Positions 9,945 to 21,018 of a stretch of DNA of 64,000 bases are shown here, one piece after another. Under the pieces are notes generated by a model. The model was not told the DNA's origin. It saw nothing but the letters and a program-made list of their open reading frames with translations, and did no database searches. Numbering within the stretch: position 1 is the first letter of the stretch; each line of letters opens with the position of its first letter. Origin of the DNA: Forficula auricularia (Eukaryota > Arthropoda > Insecta > Dermaptera > Forficulidae); contig JALMQS010000066.1 of assembly GCA_024734495.1 (NCBI GenBank), positions 5,982,280-6,046,279 of the forward strand. Direction: 5' to 3'. The translations under genes and the position numbers were made by a program.

Positions 9945-11825
9945 TGTTTTTTTTTTTTTTTATGATAATGATGAGAGAAGGAGTTACACCAAAAAAGGTG
10001 CAACCCCTAAAGGCCTGGGTTGGCCCCTCCATCGTGAAAAGAAGAAGAAAGAATTTTATGGGTTGGGCGGGGGTCGAAGGTATCTGTGGATACGGGTCTT
10101 AAATAGCTGAAGGTTATAGGTCGCGGGAAAGATGGTGGCAGGGAGCGAGTTCCAGTCTCTGGAGGTCAAAGGGATAAAAGAGTTGGCGAAAGCGCTTGTT
10201 CGAATTTTATCCAATTTGACAGCGAAGGGGTGCTGAGCGTTAGAAAACCGCGTGTTTCGCGTAAAGAGGGCATTAGGGGGGATAATTGATTTCAGCTCGA
10301 CTGAACAGACACCGTGATAGTATCTGTAGTACAGGGAAAGGGCAGAAACGGTTCTTCGGTGAGCCAGGGAGTCGAGTGAGTTGGTTAGAGCCGGTTCTCC
10401 TATTAGTTTAATTGCTCGCTTCTGAATTGCATCCAGTGTGGCAAGAGAATGCTTGGAGGCACCCCTCCACAGATGAGAGCCATATTCGAGACAGGGACGA
10501 ATTTGAGCCTTATACAGCATAAGGAGTTGACTGGGAGTATAACAGCGTCTAGACCTAAATAGGAGACCAAGCTTGCGCGCTGCAGCTTTAGCAGTGGTTG
10601 AGATATGGTCATTCCATGAAAGGTCAGACCCTAGAGTTACGCCTAGCATTGAGATTTTATCCCTGAATTCTAGTGAGTTTGAGTCGAATGATATGTTTGG
10701 GAGGTTTCTGTCGACGCGCCTAGAAATAAGGCAACACTGAGTTTTCCCTGCATTGAAGTTAACTAAGTTTTGGGATCCCCAGTTTTTAAGTTTGCATAAG
10801 TCTAAATTAATTGAAGAGGCAATGTCTGCACGGTTTTTATGCGATGCAGGATCGTTATGTAGGGTGCTGTCATCTGCGTAACAATGTACCGGATTGGAGG
10901 GCAAGTTTAGAAGGTCGTTGATATAGATAAGAAAAAGCGTAGGGGAGATAACCGATCCCTGAGGAACTCCAGCGTTGGTGTGGAAGGGGGAAGAGGATAT
11001 TCCATCGATGACAACCTTAATGCTACGGTCTGAAAGAAAACTTTCGAGCAACTTACAGAGTTTCGGTGCAAGGCCGACGGAGGTCAATTTGGCAAGAAGA
11101 TTTTTGTGCCAGACCATATCGAAGGCTTTTGAAATGTCTAAAGCTACCGCGAGGGTCTCATTCCCGGCCTCCAAGGTTTTGTTCCAGATATGAGTTACAT
11201 ATGCTAGGATGTCACCTGTCGACCGGGATTGCCTGAAGCCGTATTGCCTATCGTGGATAAATTTATTTGACTCTAAGTGTCGTAGAACTTGCTCGTTGAT
11301 GGCCTTTTCCATAATTTTGGATAAGACAGAAGTGATTGCTATGGGTCGATAGTTTTTTATGTTGGAAGAATCGCCTTTTTTCTTAATTGGTTGGATTCTG
11401 GCTAGTTTCCAGGCTTCCGGAAATATTCCAGAGTTATAGGAGAGATTGTATAATTTGGATAGTATAGGAGCAAGTTCAGGGGCACATTTTTTAATGAGAA
11501 TGGCAGGGATATCGTCGGGGCCAGCAGAAGAGTTGTTCTTTAGATTCTGGATGATCTTTAGAATTGCTGGTATCCTGAAAACAGTATCTGACATTATATT
11601 AGTACTGGGGGGGGTATGTGGGTGGTTTAAGCCCTTTGTCGTCCAGGTTTGAGTTGGACGCGAAATATGAGGCAAAAGCTTCGGCTTTGTCCGGGGCGTC
11701 AATGGCTATCGAGTTGTCGGAGAGATTGAGAGGTGGAAATGATGAGTTTGTAAAATTTCTTTTTACATACTTATCAAGGGACAAGAGATTTGTTTCATTC
11801 AGGTCAAAGGTAAATGTTAATAACG
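9945..11825 (-). mobile_element. 5'-truncated non-LTR retrotransposon (Jockey/CR1-like)
   Basis: The element lies on the minus strand. Its 3' end is marked by a poly-A tail (T run at about 9947-9961) preceded by a TCAT-repeat trailer. Its 5' side stops inside coding sequence near 11825, so the endonuclease part is gone, as is usual for dead-on-arrival LINE insertions. Related 3'-end or coding fragments occur at 39130-39700, 47391-47810 and 52075-52340, and 3'-UTR-like sequence at about 32510 and 35520. I could not find a target-site duplication. Confidence 0.85.
10056..11784 (-). pseudogene. Reverse transcriptase of a non-LTR retrotransposon, one frameshift
   Basis: The 548-codon frame ending at 10056 encodes an RNA-directed DNA polymerase, which copies element RNA at a nicked target. 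Visible motifs: a NSSAGPDDIPA region (about residues 57-67), NYRPIAITSVLSK (117-129), QYGFRQSRST (153-162), ALDISKAFD with a catalytic Asp (187-195), GVPQGSVISPTLF (245-257) and the YADD box with the paired Asp (275-278), then thumb and C-terminal parts with YKAQIRPCLEYGS. The first 31 residues of that frame are not natural. The true upstream coding continues in another frame (11599-11784) and joins at an eight-base C run (11607-11614), where a one-base length change shifts frame. The endonuclease domain is absent. The polymerase core otherwise looks intact, so the insertion is fairly young. Confidence 0.92.
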
Positions 11826-13080
11826 AGTGTCAAAAAAAGCAATTCGGGCTATTGGCTGTCGTACGTTCGGCAATTTGAACATTTATATTCCCAAGCTCTT
11901 TTTGCTTTCTGAAACATAAATATCTGATAGGAAATTTCAGATCAAAACCATGTTGTTACGTATCAAGATTTAAGATGTTTACTTGTAATACTATCTGTTG
12001 CATTAATAGAAAAATTATTTTTATTATTATTATTGTAAAATTGCATAGCCAGAAAAGACAGATGTTAGCCAATATCCCAAGTGGTTGACTTCTCTTGTTT
12101 TCCATGTTTTTTTTTTGTTTTTTTAAGCCTTGATATCATCGATATTTCCTCAGTTTTCTTTAGATTTCATTTAATCTTGAATTAAATTTCTTTTAAATAT
12201 ATTTACATTTTTTTTATCTTATTATCATATAGAATTATTTTCTTCTAAATAGTTACTTACAAGAGAATCAAACACATACCTAAAGATATTTTTTTTCAAA
12301 TTTAAGGCTAAACATGCATGAGTTACTGTTATCCGATAAATTTACCATTTCGGGAAATAAAATTGGGAATAGGGGAGACCAGGGTTGATTGTCACGCGGC
12401 TTGGTTCTCACAAGTCTCAGTTATTGATTGCTGTTGCTTTTTAGTGGTCTAAACTGACAGTAGGATCACAATATTCTGAGTAGGGTGTATAGAGGCACTT
12501 TCTAGTTCTGTCAACAGATTTGGATTCTATTAGTGTCTTTTTGGTTTTTGCAGCTTCACTCTGTATTCAATGAAGTCTAAATTTCAAAGTTCTATTATTT
12601 TATAATATTTGCACAATGTTATTCTGTATCAACGTCGAGATTAGGTTCAATGTCTGATTTTCCAGCTCGGTTTTTGTCTGAAATGTCTGTTCGGGGTTGG
12701 TTGTCACAAAAATTCTGGGGATGGTTGTCACATGTAAACCTAAGGAAAAATGGATCCAGTGTATAAATTGTAAGAAGTGCTCGTGAATTATGTACCCCTG
12801 GACTAAATAACTTTATACATGTATAAATTGTGAGGTGTCCCTACATAGAAACAAAATTGGAGAGTCCTGTCAAAAAAAAAAAACAAAAAAAAAAAAATTG
12901 AAGTAAAAAATTAGGTTCTCTCTTATAAATATAATATATATCTGACAAGATTTTAGAGAATTATTTACAAAAAAATGACTGTTATTTCAAGGCACTAACA
13001 TACTTATAATTACCCTTTTCACCCTTCTTTTTAAGTAAGATCTTAAATATAATTATAACAATGCAAAGGTCAAAAGCATC
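11826..13080. other. Non-coding; possible transposon remnant at 12376-12745
   Basis: The words 'agggttgattgtcacgc' (about 12390) and 'gggatggttgtcaca' (about 12720) recur in the same orientation and look like remains of a repeat. The rest is AT-rich with A and T runs. No gene is supported. Confidence 0.35.
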
Positions 13081-13089
13081 TCTTTAAAG

Positions 13090-13330
13090 TAAATTAAATA
13101 GTTTCTTAATCTCGATTATTAATTTATTCTCTAGAGTATAAAGGGTAGGGCGGTATCGATTGGTTTTCCCCGACGCCTGTTTATCGGCAACCCGCCCCGC
13201 AGAGTTAATTTCAGCATCGGGGATTTCGCTAGGATCGCTGCTATTGATATCCGCAACTGGCTTTAACAAACTTTTTCAGGTCTAAAGACCCGTTAAAAGC
13301 CTCTGCAGAATATCTAAGCAAGTCTGCTGT
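13090..13330. promoter_or_regulatory. Unique higher-GC stretch, regulatory or exonic
   Basis: This is a non-repetitive patch with TATCGATTGG, TTTATCGGCAACCCGCCCCG and related words, clearly richer in GC than its surroundings. The minus-strand frame 13084-13269 has coding-like composition (VADINSSDPSEIPDAEINSA) but no good splice acceptor. I favour a conserved non-coding element over an exon. Confidence 0.25.
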
Positions 13331-16300
13331 TTGTTTAGTAGCCAATTCATGTCGCTAAATTATTTATCAATTTATTTATCTAAATTAAATATTTGTTAAA
13401 TAAGAGCGCCACTCTGGGAGTTTTGATGGAGAAAATACTTAATTTAAATTAAAACTCATATAGATTGTAATTGAAAACATTAATATAAAATTATAATACA
13501 ATTTTAAGTAATACTTTCTTTAATCGAATATCTCACGAACCATAATTTCAAAACAATTAGTTGATGACTTAAAATACGCAGAATTAATTAAAATGTGCTA
13601 TTAGCACCTTCTCTTTATATATAGTAAAGCATTTTAGAAGATTTTATCAATTCAAATATGGAAAAAAAACTTAAATATTTTCAAAACTTGGTACGCTTTC
13701 TGCAAACTGTTCAGCAAACGGTTCAGTCTAGAACGCTAAAACTTAAAACAAAATGACAATAATTAAGACTAACATTCGTACCAAATTTAAGGTAATTAGC
13801 TACAGACAACCTATCAAGACGTAAAACAATATTAATTATTTGATTTTTTTTGAAAATCTGCATTTTCTCAGAAAGTTCTAAAGTCAGAAATCTCCAAATC
13901 TAATGGGTTTTTCATTTTGAAAATAAAACCATTTTGGCACTAGAACGAACTTTGTAAAACATTCTATATACAAATATAATATTACCCTGCTTTTACCTTC
14001 CCGCATTTAACGTTTTCCCGCCTTTTACAACATTTTTAAGGTCCGTTCAGTTTTATTTGGCCAGCCCTAGTAATAATAAATAAAATAAGCTATTAAAAAT
14101 GTAATTTCTGATTTTTAATTTCACAAATGTATAATCAAATGTAATAGACTATTAGCGAGTAGTAAAATAAATAAATTGATTAACTTAATAAATTTAAATT
14201 GGAAACACCTGCCTTTATCATGACAATAACTGATAATTCCAATAAAATTTCTGCATTTTTGAACCAGAAGTTATGAGATAATGAGTTTAAAATATAATCT
14301 GTTCTCAGTATTTAAAAATACAAACATTTCGGCACCAGAACAAACTTTCAGACAACATTTTTTCCACGTTTTAGTCATTTTGAAAAACAATGAGAGAGAG
14401 AATTCAATACTAGGGCCGTACCGATTATGTGAATGTTTATTATAAACTTAAAGAAAACGAAAAGTTTTTGTTTTTATTAGATGAAATCGATCGAAAAAAA
14501 AGAAAAGAAAAGCAAAAAGTAAATAAAGAGATAAAGAAAGAATCTATGCATGTTTATTATGTGATTATGATAATGTTGATAATGGAGAAGGAGAATTCCA
14601 TTAGATTCCGGGCATCTTGGCTGTCTCTCTTGAGTCTGCTGGCTTGGAGAAGAAGAATTTCTCTGGGCAAAGTGCCAATGAGAGATGGACGTACAATCCA
14701 ACAAACAATCATCTAACTAAGCGTTTGATATACTTTGAGTGGTTGTTTCAATAAGTTATTATTTACCCACATCAATAATTTTATTATTATTATTATATTA
14801 TTTATTTTGCCCAGAAGCTATCGACTCCATATATACATAAAACAATATATGCTTACAACTTTAATAGTAACAATAATAATAATACAAATTATAAAAATTA
14901 TACAGATTATACAAATATACAAAATACCTTATGTCATCATAAATTTTAATATTATAATTTTATGATGTGATTCGTGTTCATCCATACTAAATATGAATTG
15001 ATAGATATTTAGATTTGAGATAACATCAAAATAAAATAAATTTAATAGTGATGTTTCGACTCCCTATTTACGACTTTTTCAAGCTTTTGTTTCATGCCAC
15101 TCTTATTATATATTCATTGTTTAAATTGCATATAGTTCATTATTAAAAATTAATATATAAAATTTATAATTTGTTTGGCAATTTTATAATTCAAAAAAGT
15201 CCCAAACGTCATTATTACAATAATTTGATTTTAATTTTAACCAAGTCCAAATACTTATTAATCTTTATTTAAAATTTAGAAATATATAAATAATTTTGGA
15301 AGTGGTGTTTTAATTTAATAATTTCTAATTTGAAAATTACAAAATATGTGAGGTCACACAAATGTGATCACCTGTGACAAGGACGGGGGTCCAAAAATCA
15401 TGAAATTCGTGGGACGTAATTTATGGATGGCCCCCTACAGCCCAAACCCCTCAACCTAGAAAGGTGAAATTTTGAGTGTATATTCTTTCTACGATTTATA
15501 GGTGTGGTAAGAAGGGATTTTTTGAAATTCGAACCCTAAAGGGAGGAAAGGGCACCAAAATTGGTTTTCAAAGTTTTTCAAGATCCATTAAACCAGAAAA
15601 GATATTTTAGTTTAAAAAGGTGTAGCAGTAATATATATAAAAACATATTAGTATTTTGCTCTATTTGTCCCTAAAAGGGGTAAATTTTGGAAATTTTTAA
15701 AGAGCTCTATCTTCTCGAACTTTTAAGGTTTACCATTCATTCAATTTTGGTACATAGTTTTATTGTTGAAATATCTCGGGTTTTTTCATTTTTTTTTTTA
15801 AATTTGACCCTTGATCCGAAAAATGGGAAATTTTCGTTTTTGGGGTCTTAAACACAAAAGGCTTCATAACTTCTAAGTTGATTAAAATAAGTATAGATAT
15901 GTTTATTTGCATCAAGCAGAGGAGGACAGCCTCATTAATTCTTTTTATTTTTTTTTCTAATTCTGTTAGTATACGTTACTAAGGATTACTAATTCCCTAA
16001 TGGTAATTTCTATGTAAAATTTGTTCACGGCGGTATTTGCCTCAGCAGTGAACATTTCCTGATTAGGTTTAAAAGAAATATATTTTCTCAAATATTTATA
16101 TAAGGAACCCACTAGCTCTAGGCGGGCCTGGTGAGAATAGATATATATTTAGAGTCAACTCACGTCATCGAACTGTAACTAATATATTCCAAGTATCTTC
16201 TTACGCACTGAAATTGACATATATATGGATCTATTAGTAAATTGATACTTGAGCGATATAGATCGATTCTAACTTATCGATATAGGTAACTCTCTATATA

Positions 16301-16940
16301 TATTGATAATTGTAATTGGAGAGAAAATAAAAAAATTTCTGATCAGGCAGATTTTCTGCAAATTTCAATGATTTGACAATTTTTTATAATCGGGCATTTT
16401 TAGATAAAAAAATAAAACTAGTCGGAGATACTTCCAGATTATTAATGCAAACATGTGCGCCGTTTTTCAGCCCATTAGTTACAACTCCCTCCCTTTAAAT
16501 AACAATTCTATCCTTTTATTTTATTTTATTGAATTTGTAAATTCCAAAATCTAATCCATTCTTCATTTTCAAAAAACAAACGAATTTTCTATGACTCGTT
16601 CTTGAGTTATTGGAAGCACGGAACCCAGATAGACTTATCTCTACTCTTTCTCTTTACTTAATATAACATTTCCGTTTGAAATTTTTCGAGGTTGAGCTTA
16701 CTCAAGAATTTGACTTCAGACTCACTCGCTCACTAACAGACATTTTGAAAAAATAATTAATGTCCCAGAAAATATTATTTTCCCATAGTTTATTATTTAA
16801 AGCTTTTTTGTCGGCCTTAATATCTTGAATTTATTGAATCATTTCTATGAGCACTTTTTGAGAAATTTTCATTGCACAATTACAATACTCACGAATACTG
16901 TATGACAAAATAAAAATCATATTTAAAAATCATTATTCTT
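13331..16940. other. AT-rich DNA with old repeats, no gene
   Basis: Patches at about 13840-13990, 14260-14370 and 16540-16640 contain phrases such as 'cattttggcactagaacga' and 'actcgttcttgagttatt' that recur in diverged form around 30600-30750, 48580-48690 and 61600-61720. A GC-richer patch at 14590-14700 is open on both strands, but I cannot assign it. 15390-15850 looks like decayed transposon DNA. The phrase 'tttgcatcaagcagagga' at 15905 matches the edges of the 57206-57581 palindrome and 7355-7372. Confidence 0.4.
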
Positions 16941-16943
16941 AAC

Positions 16944-17115
16944 TGAGTGGATATTGATGACGCAGTCCAAAAAAAGAAGATAATTTATACTATCTTTTTA
17001 TTCATAAACCGACGATTCGGAGGCTATTCCCTCCTTCTTCAGGGTTTTGAAAAGCCAGTGAAGGAAATCCAATGCGACATTCCCCTCTGTCTCCTCTTTC
17101 AGTGGCAGTAACAAT
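16944..17115 (-). mobile_element. Ribozyme-bearing repeat, family A, copy 1
   Basis: The sequence starts TGAGTGGATATTGATGA and matches 46672-46850 and 62161-62280 closely. On the minus strand it carries CTGAAGAAGGAGG, then CCTCC and GAATCGTCGG (17011-17042): the hammerhead layout with a five-pair helix II, but with A15.1 changed to T (GAATC for GAAAC). This copy is therefore probably dead. It ends in 'caataatatatt' like copy 2. Confidence 0.65.
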
Positions 17116-17199
17116 AATATATTGTATTTCATTCTCAGCACAATTATAATGTAGTAATTTTAATTATTCTTAATATTTTAGATATTTCTAAAAACGAAT

Positions 17200-17251
17200 A
17201 AAAAAAAAAAAAAAAAAAAAAAAATCTGATCTAATTTCCCCCCCCCCCCCC
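17200..17251. repeat. Poly-A then poly-C low-complexity runs
   Basis: An A run (about 17203-17223) is followed after 'tctgatctaattt' by a C run (about 17238-17251). Such paired homopolymers occur several times in the window and may vary in true length. Confidence 0.8.
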
Positions 17252-17737
17252 TGAGCAAGCGTTGCATTTTTTTTTTTAAAGATATTAGCAAAGCCTTTGT
17301 TTCAATGCAATAAAATCACTAATCTCCCTTGAAACTTTACTCATACGAAACACTTTTTGCAATCATTCAAAACCCATCCCTTCGCTGTTAAATTTAGATT
17401 AACAATTTGAGCAAATTCCTCCTTATTACTTTACTATACTTAATATTTATTTCACCAATTTATTCTAATGACTTCTAGAAACTAATATCCCTTAATTTTT
17501 AGGGTTCTGTCCAAACGGAAAGTGGGAGATAATGGTCTCGGGACTAGGCAGAGCATAGTAGTACTAAATAAGATACAGACTTATGGTTTACTGATTTACA
17601 AGTAATTAATATTATTTAGTATTCAATTTAAAAAAAAATCATAAATCATATTAAAATTATAAAAAATCAATTGGAAAAATTACGATAGTGTTCTCTAGGG
17701 AATCTGAGATTTATTGGATAATGTTTACTACATGTAT

Positions 17738-17830
17738 TTACCTCCCTCAAGAATTGAACCCTAGTCATAAGTCATTCGCTTGGGATGAATGCAACCATTC
17801 TGACATGTAATAAAATCCATGCCATCTTGG
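17738..17830 (-). repeat. tRNA-like SINE fragment
   Basis: Read on the minus strand it has an A-box-like 'agaatggttgcattcatcc' and a B-box-like 'agggttcaattcttgag' about 50 bases later. It shares the head layout of 825-905, 30363-30470 and 38165-38245. Confidence 0.4.
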
Positions 17831-18086
17831 ATTCAGTAGAGAGCACTCGTTATTTTTCCAATAAAATCTAATTCTTCTGAATACTGCAGCAAATGAATTA
17901 AAAAAAGTGATTATTTATAGATGGTTAAATTTTTAATGGGATTATGATTTTCTTAATGTAATTAGAATTTTGTTATTTTAAGTAGTTTGTTAGATATGCC
18001 CATTTTCTTATCTATACATTTGTAAGAGACTAGTGCCCTAAGCCCAATGGGTAAAGAGCTCGCTGTCTCAATTTCGATTCATTCTA

Positions 18087-18472
18087 TAGGGTGGGCCATC
18101 TAACGTTTGGAATTTGAATCGGCTATATATATATATAAAAAAAAAAAAAAAACTAATGGATATTTTTACAAAATTATGAGTTTATTAGAAAGATTTGACA
18201 TTTTCATTTAAGAATGAAACACAACATTCAAATGACTGCCACGACTGGCTTGACAGTACCCCATCCGACCAACCCAATTGAAAATGTACTGAAAAATTGG
18301 GTTGATCGGATGGGGTAATGTCAAGCCAGTCGTGGCAGTCATTTGAATGATGTTGTGTTTTATTCTTAAATGAAAATGTTCAATCTTTATAATAAACTTA
18401 TAATTTTGAAAAAATATCCATTAGGTTATTTTATAGCCGATTCAAATTCCAAACGTTAGATGGCCCACCATA
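18087..18472 (+). mobile_element. Mariner-derived foldback element with duplicated transposase 3' end
   Basis: The terminal inverted repeats are TAGGGTGGGCCATCTAACG on the left and its near-complement on the right, inside TA-rich flanks. The plus strand of the right arm (18271-18369) reads NPIENVLKNWVDRMG, a stop, then CQASRGSHLNDVVFYS and a stop. This is the C-terminus of a mariner transposase, where a W..R......RGGH-type tail is conserved. The left arm carries the same region inverted. The element is thus two mariner 3' ends joined head to head, with no catalytic domain. It can only have moved with help. Confidence 0.8.
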
Positions 18473-18474
18473 TA

Positions 18475-18818
18475 TAGGGTGAGTCATCTAACTTTTGGAA
18501 TTTGAATCGGCTATAAAAGACTAATGAATATTTTTTCAAAATTATGAGTTTGGACATTTTCATTTAAGAATGAAAAACAACATTTTTGTTTCCAAAAATT
18601 GAAAAGGATGACATGGGTGACATTTGGTTTCAACCACTTGCCACACAGCCAACGTAACAATCGCTCTTTTGCGCACTGTTTTTGGAAATCGAATAATGAT
18701 TTTGTGTTTCATTCATAAATAAAAATGTCCAATCTTTCTAATAAATTCATTATTTTGAAAAAATATTCATTTTTTTTTATAGCCGATTCAAATTCGAAAA
18801 GTTAAATGGCCCACCCTA
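18475..18818 (+). mobile_element. Second mariner-derived TIR element with transposase relic
   Basis: It begins TAGGGTGAGTCATCTAAC immediately after the previous element and ends with the complement (GGCCCACCCTA). The interior on the plus strand encodes PKIEKDDMGDIWFQ (18592-18633), and after a frame break TCHTANVTIALLRTVFGNRI (18636-18695). This is the part of a mariner transposase around its second catalytic aspartate (WFQQDGA...H in the family). The break removes that aspartate, so the piece is inactive. Confidence 0.8.
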
Positions 18819-18946
18819 TAGTTGAAAAGGCGGATTTTTGAACTGAGGGCGCAGAAGAAGGACTCATGCCTCATGATGTTTTTAGTGTAACATCAGATAT
18901 TTTTGCTTATGATTCAAGATATTGATTTGCTTCGTTTTTTTTTTAG

Positions 18947-19110
18947 GATTTTTTATCCATTTTCTTCCTTGGATCTTGCCAACTCTCTTGGTGGGCGAGA
19001 TTGCTCTTGAACTTATGCTACTAGTCATTGGCCTTTTTTTGAATTGCCACAAGGAAGATTGGGCACAAAACTACTCAAAGGAACCTAAAAGAAGAAAAGA
19101 TCCTTTTTAG
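18947..19110 (+). CDS. Candidate terminal exon encoding a membrane segment
   Basis: A strong acceptor (branch-like 'ttatgattcaag', a long T tract, then AG at 18945-18946) precedes an open stretch of about 53 codons ending in TAG at 19110. The product has a hydrophobic segment (LPWILPTLLVGEIALELMLL and following residues), long enough to span a membrane, and a hydrophilic tail rich in K, E and R (YSKEPKRRKDPF). A poly-A-like run with AATAAA overlaps 19250-19268. I recognise no family. It could also be the end of a retroposed pseudogene, given the A run, or a chance frame. Confidence 0.3.
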
Positions 19111-19249
19111 AAAACTTAAGAAAACTGGACCCATCATCTGTTGCCAGATAATTTCGAACTATTTTTTTTCTATTTTCTTTTTTTATTTAATTACTTATTT
19201 GTTTTTAATGTTTAAATTCTATTAACAAAATTTTTGTAATTTTTCTTTA

Positions 19250-19270
19250 AATAAAAAAAAAAAAAAAAAA
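19250..19270 (+). terminator. Possible polyadenylation signal and A run
   Basis: AATAAA followed by a long A run at 19250-19270, about 140 bp after the candidate exon stop. In genomic DNA an encoded A run suggests a retroposed transcript or simple repeat rather than a working signal alone. Confidence 0.3.
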
Positions 19271-19529
19271 TTTTATCTCTCCAATTTGACGAATGAGAAA
19301 GAGACAATTTTGATTTTTATTATTATTATTTAAAGCTCAATAAACATTCCAAAAAATCATTTTTAATTACGATTTTGTACTTTAATTTTTTGTTTCTTCC
19401 CAGCCTTATTTATTTATTTATTTATTATTATTAGACAGACTGATGTTCTTTTACAATTTATACAAAAAAAGATTTTGGATCATATATAAAAGTACATAAA
19501 TGCAAGTAGGTACATAATTTTTTTCATTT

Positions 19530-19725
19530 TTATTTATTAATTGTCACCGGGAACACAGCCCATTTAGACAGCACATCAGTAAAATGTTACTGAGGGAGAG
19601 GAGTTTTAGCCGATCAAAATTTTATATGCTAGCCAAGCTCGAACCCGGGTCTCCAGCTTGAACATCGTCATCAACGATGCTGAAGCGGGTCCAGTGCCTT
19701 AGCTAGCTCGGACAACCCTACTCCC
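19530..19725 (-). repeat. tRNA-derived SINE, minus strand
   Basis: Read on the minus strand: head 'ggttgtccgagctagctaag' (A-box, about 19695-19715), B-box GGGTTCGAGCT (about 19629-19639), then a body ending 'aattaataaataaaaatg'. Spacing and order match a pol III SINE. It belongs to a different subfamily from the 25840 and 58367 copies. Confidence 0.65.
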
Positions 19726-19809
19726 CCATAAAAATTTATAAAAGTATAAAAAATATAAAAAATATCTAGAATTTTAAAATAAGAGTCAAGTTTATAAGAA
19801 ATTATATAA

Positions 19810-20303
19810 AATTAAGATTATTTATCTAGAAACTGCAGCTTCCTGATATTGTCCATTTTGTTGGTAAATAAGACGATATTGTGTTGTTCCAATTGATTCC
19901 CATTTCTGTGTAGTTTAATTAAGGGAGAATGATATAAGTAGTTGTTACAAGCAAAGTTGATATGGAAGAGTGGCTTCTGGTAAGTACAGAAGGAACTTGA
20001 AAGTTGATTCTGTTGACCAGGTCAGGGCAACTTATATAATTATTTAGTATTTTAAACAACAGAAGCAAGTCATTGATATCTCTTCTAGCCTCAAGTGATG
20101 ATAGATTTAATTAATTCAGAAGAGATCTGTAATTGATTTCCTCCAGCTCCTCAGCATTATCATATAGTTAATGTATCTAAGAAATTTATTTTGCAAAGAT
20201 TCTAAGATATCTTTGTGTGTATTATTATGCGGGGACCAGATGGGAGAAAGATATTCTAAAACTGATCTAACCATGGAACAATAGAATTTTAACTGTATAT
20301 GTA
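19810..20303 (-). pseudogene. Decayed non-LTR reverse transcriptase, 3' part
   Basis: The minus strand at 20116-20310 encodes YCSMVRSVLEYLSPIWSP and LESLQNKFLRYI, the thumb/connection region shared by Jockey and CR1 reverse transcriptases (YxSxVRSxLEYxSxxWSP). The region down to 19810 is full of stops. The upstream part of the same gene lies beyond an inserted element, at 21019-21440. Confidence 0.7.
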
Positions 20304-21018
20304 TATACACTCAACAGCAAAAAAAACTTGACACTTGATAGTTTTTTTTTCTTTTTTGATAAAATGAATTAAAAAAATTTTCTAATGAAATAAACCAATC
20401 AAAATATATTGAATAATAATTAGACATCATTTAATATAATGTAAAAATATTTCTACTAAAATCCTAGATTCTTTCCTAAATAAAATAAATTCAATTAAAA
20501 TCATCATCAATTTAAAATGTTAACACTTTCGATTAATTCATGGAAACTTAATATTAAGTATATCGACAAGCGCGAATTCAAAGGGTCCTCAGGTAAAGAC
20601 TACGGAACCCATGGACTCAACCTAAATCACAAATTGTAGTATTCATTTAGGTTGAATTTTAGCACGTGACAGTTTTGCCAGAAATTACATGGGGTCTCGT
20701 CCAGAGGCCAAAAAGTGTGATTTTTTCAGGAAGTGCGAGCGGATGGATGGATGGATGTTATCGTTTTTTTTCGTCCACGATTTTTTCCACACCGTTGAAC
20801 CGATTGAAATGAAATTGAAAACCTACCATTGCTTTAACAAAATGAAGTGCTAATTATTTTTTGGTACATATCGATCCACAAACATTAGTAATTTATTCTA
20901 GTACTTTTTTAGTTTTTTCTATATATCTTGAAAATGACTTAACCAATTTTTTAATATTCTATTTATTCGTTTTATCAAAAAATTATCAAGTTTCCGGTTT
21001 TATTTGCTTTTGAGTGTA
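20304..21018. mobile_element. TIR element inserted in the reverse transcriptase relic
   Basis: Terminal inverted repeats: TATACACTCAACAGCAAAAA on the left, and on the right a segment whose complement begins ATACACTCAAAAGCAAATAA. TA lies at the borders, as in Tc1/mariner-type insertions. The interior includes 20570-20830, a copy of the repeat also seen at 32875-33130 and 36510-36720 (AAAGGGTCCTCAGGTAAAGA, CACCGTTGAACCGATTGAAA), so the nesting is several layers deep. No transposase is seen. Confidence 0.65.

Noticed and set aside
14429..14716. Overlapping frames on both strands
   Set aside because: Part is GC-richer than its surroundings, but neither strand has a credible acceptor or donor, and no family is recognised.
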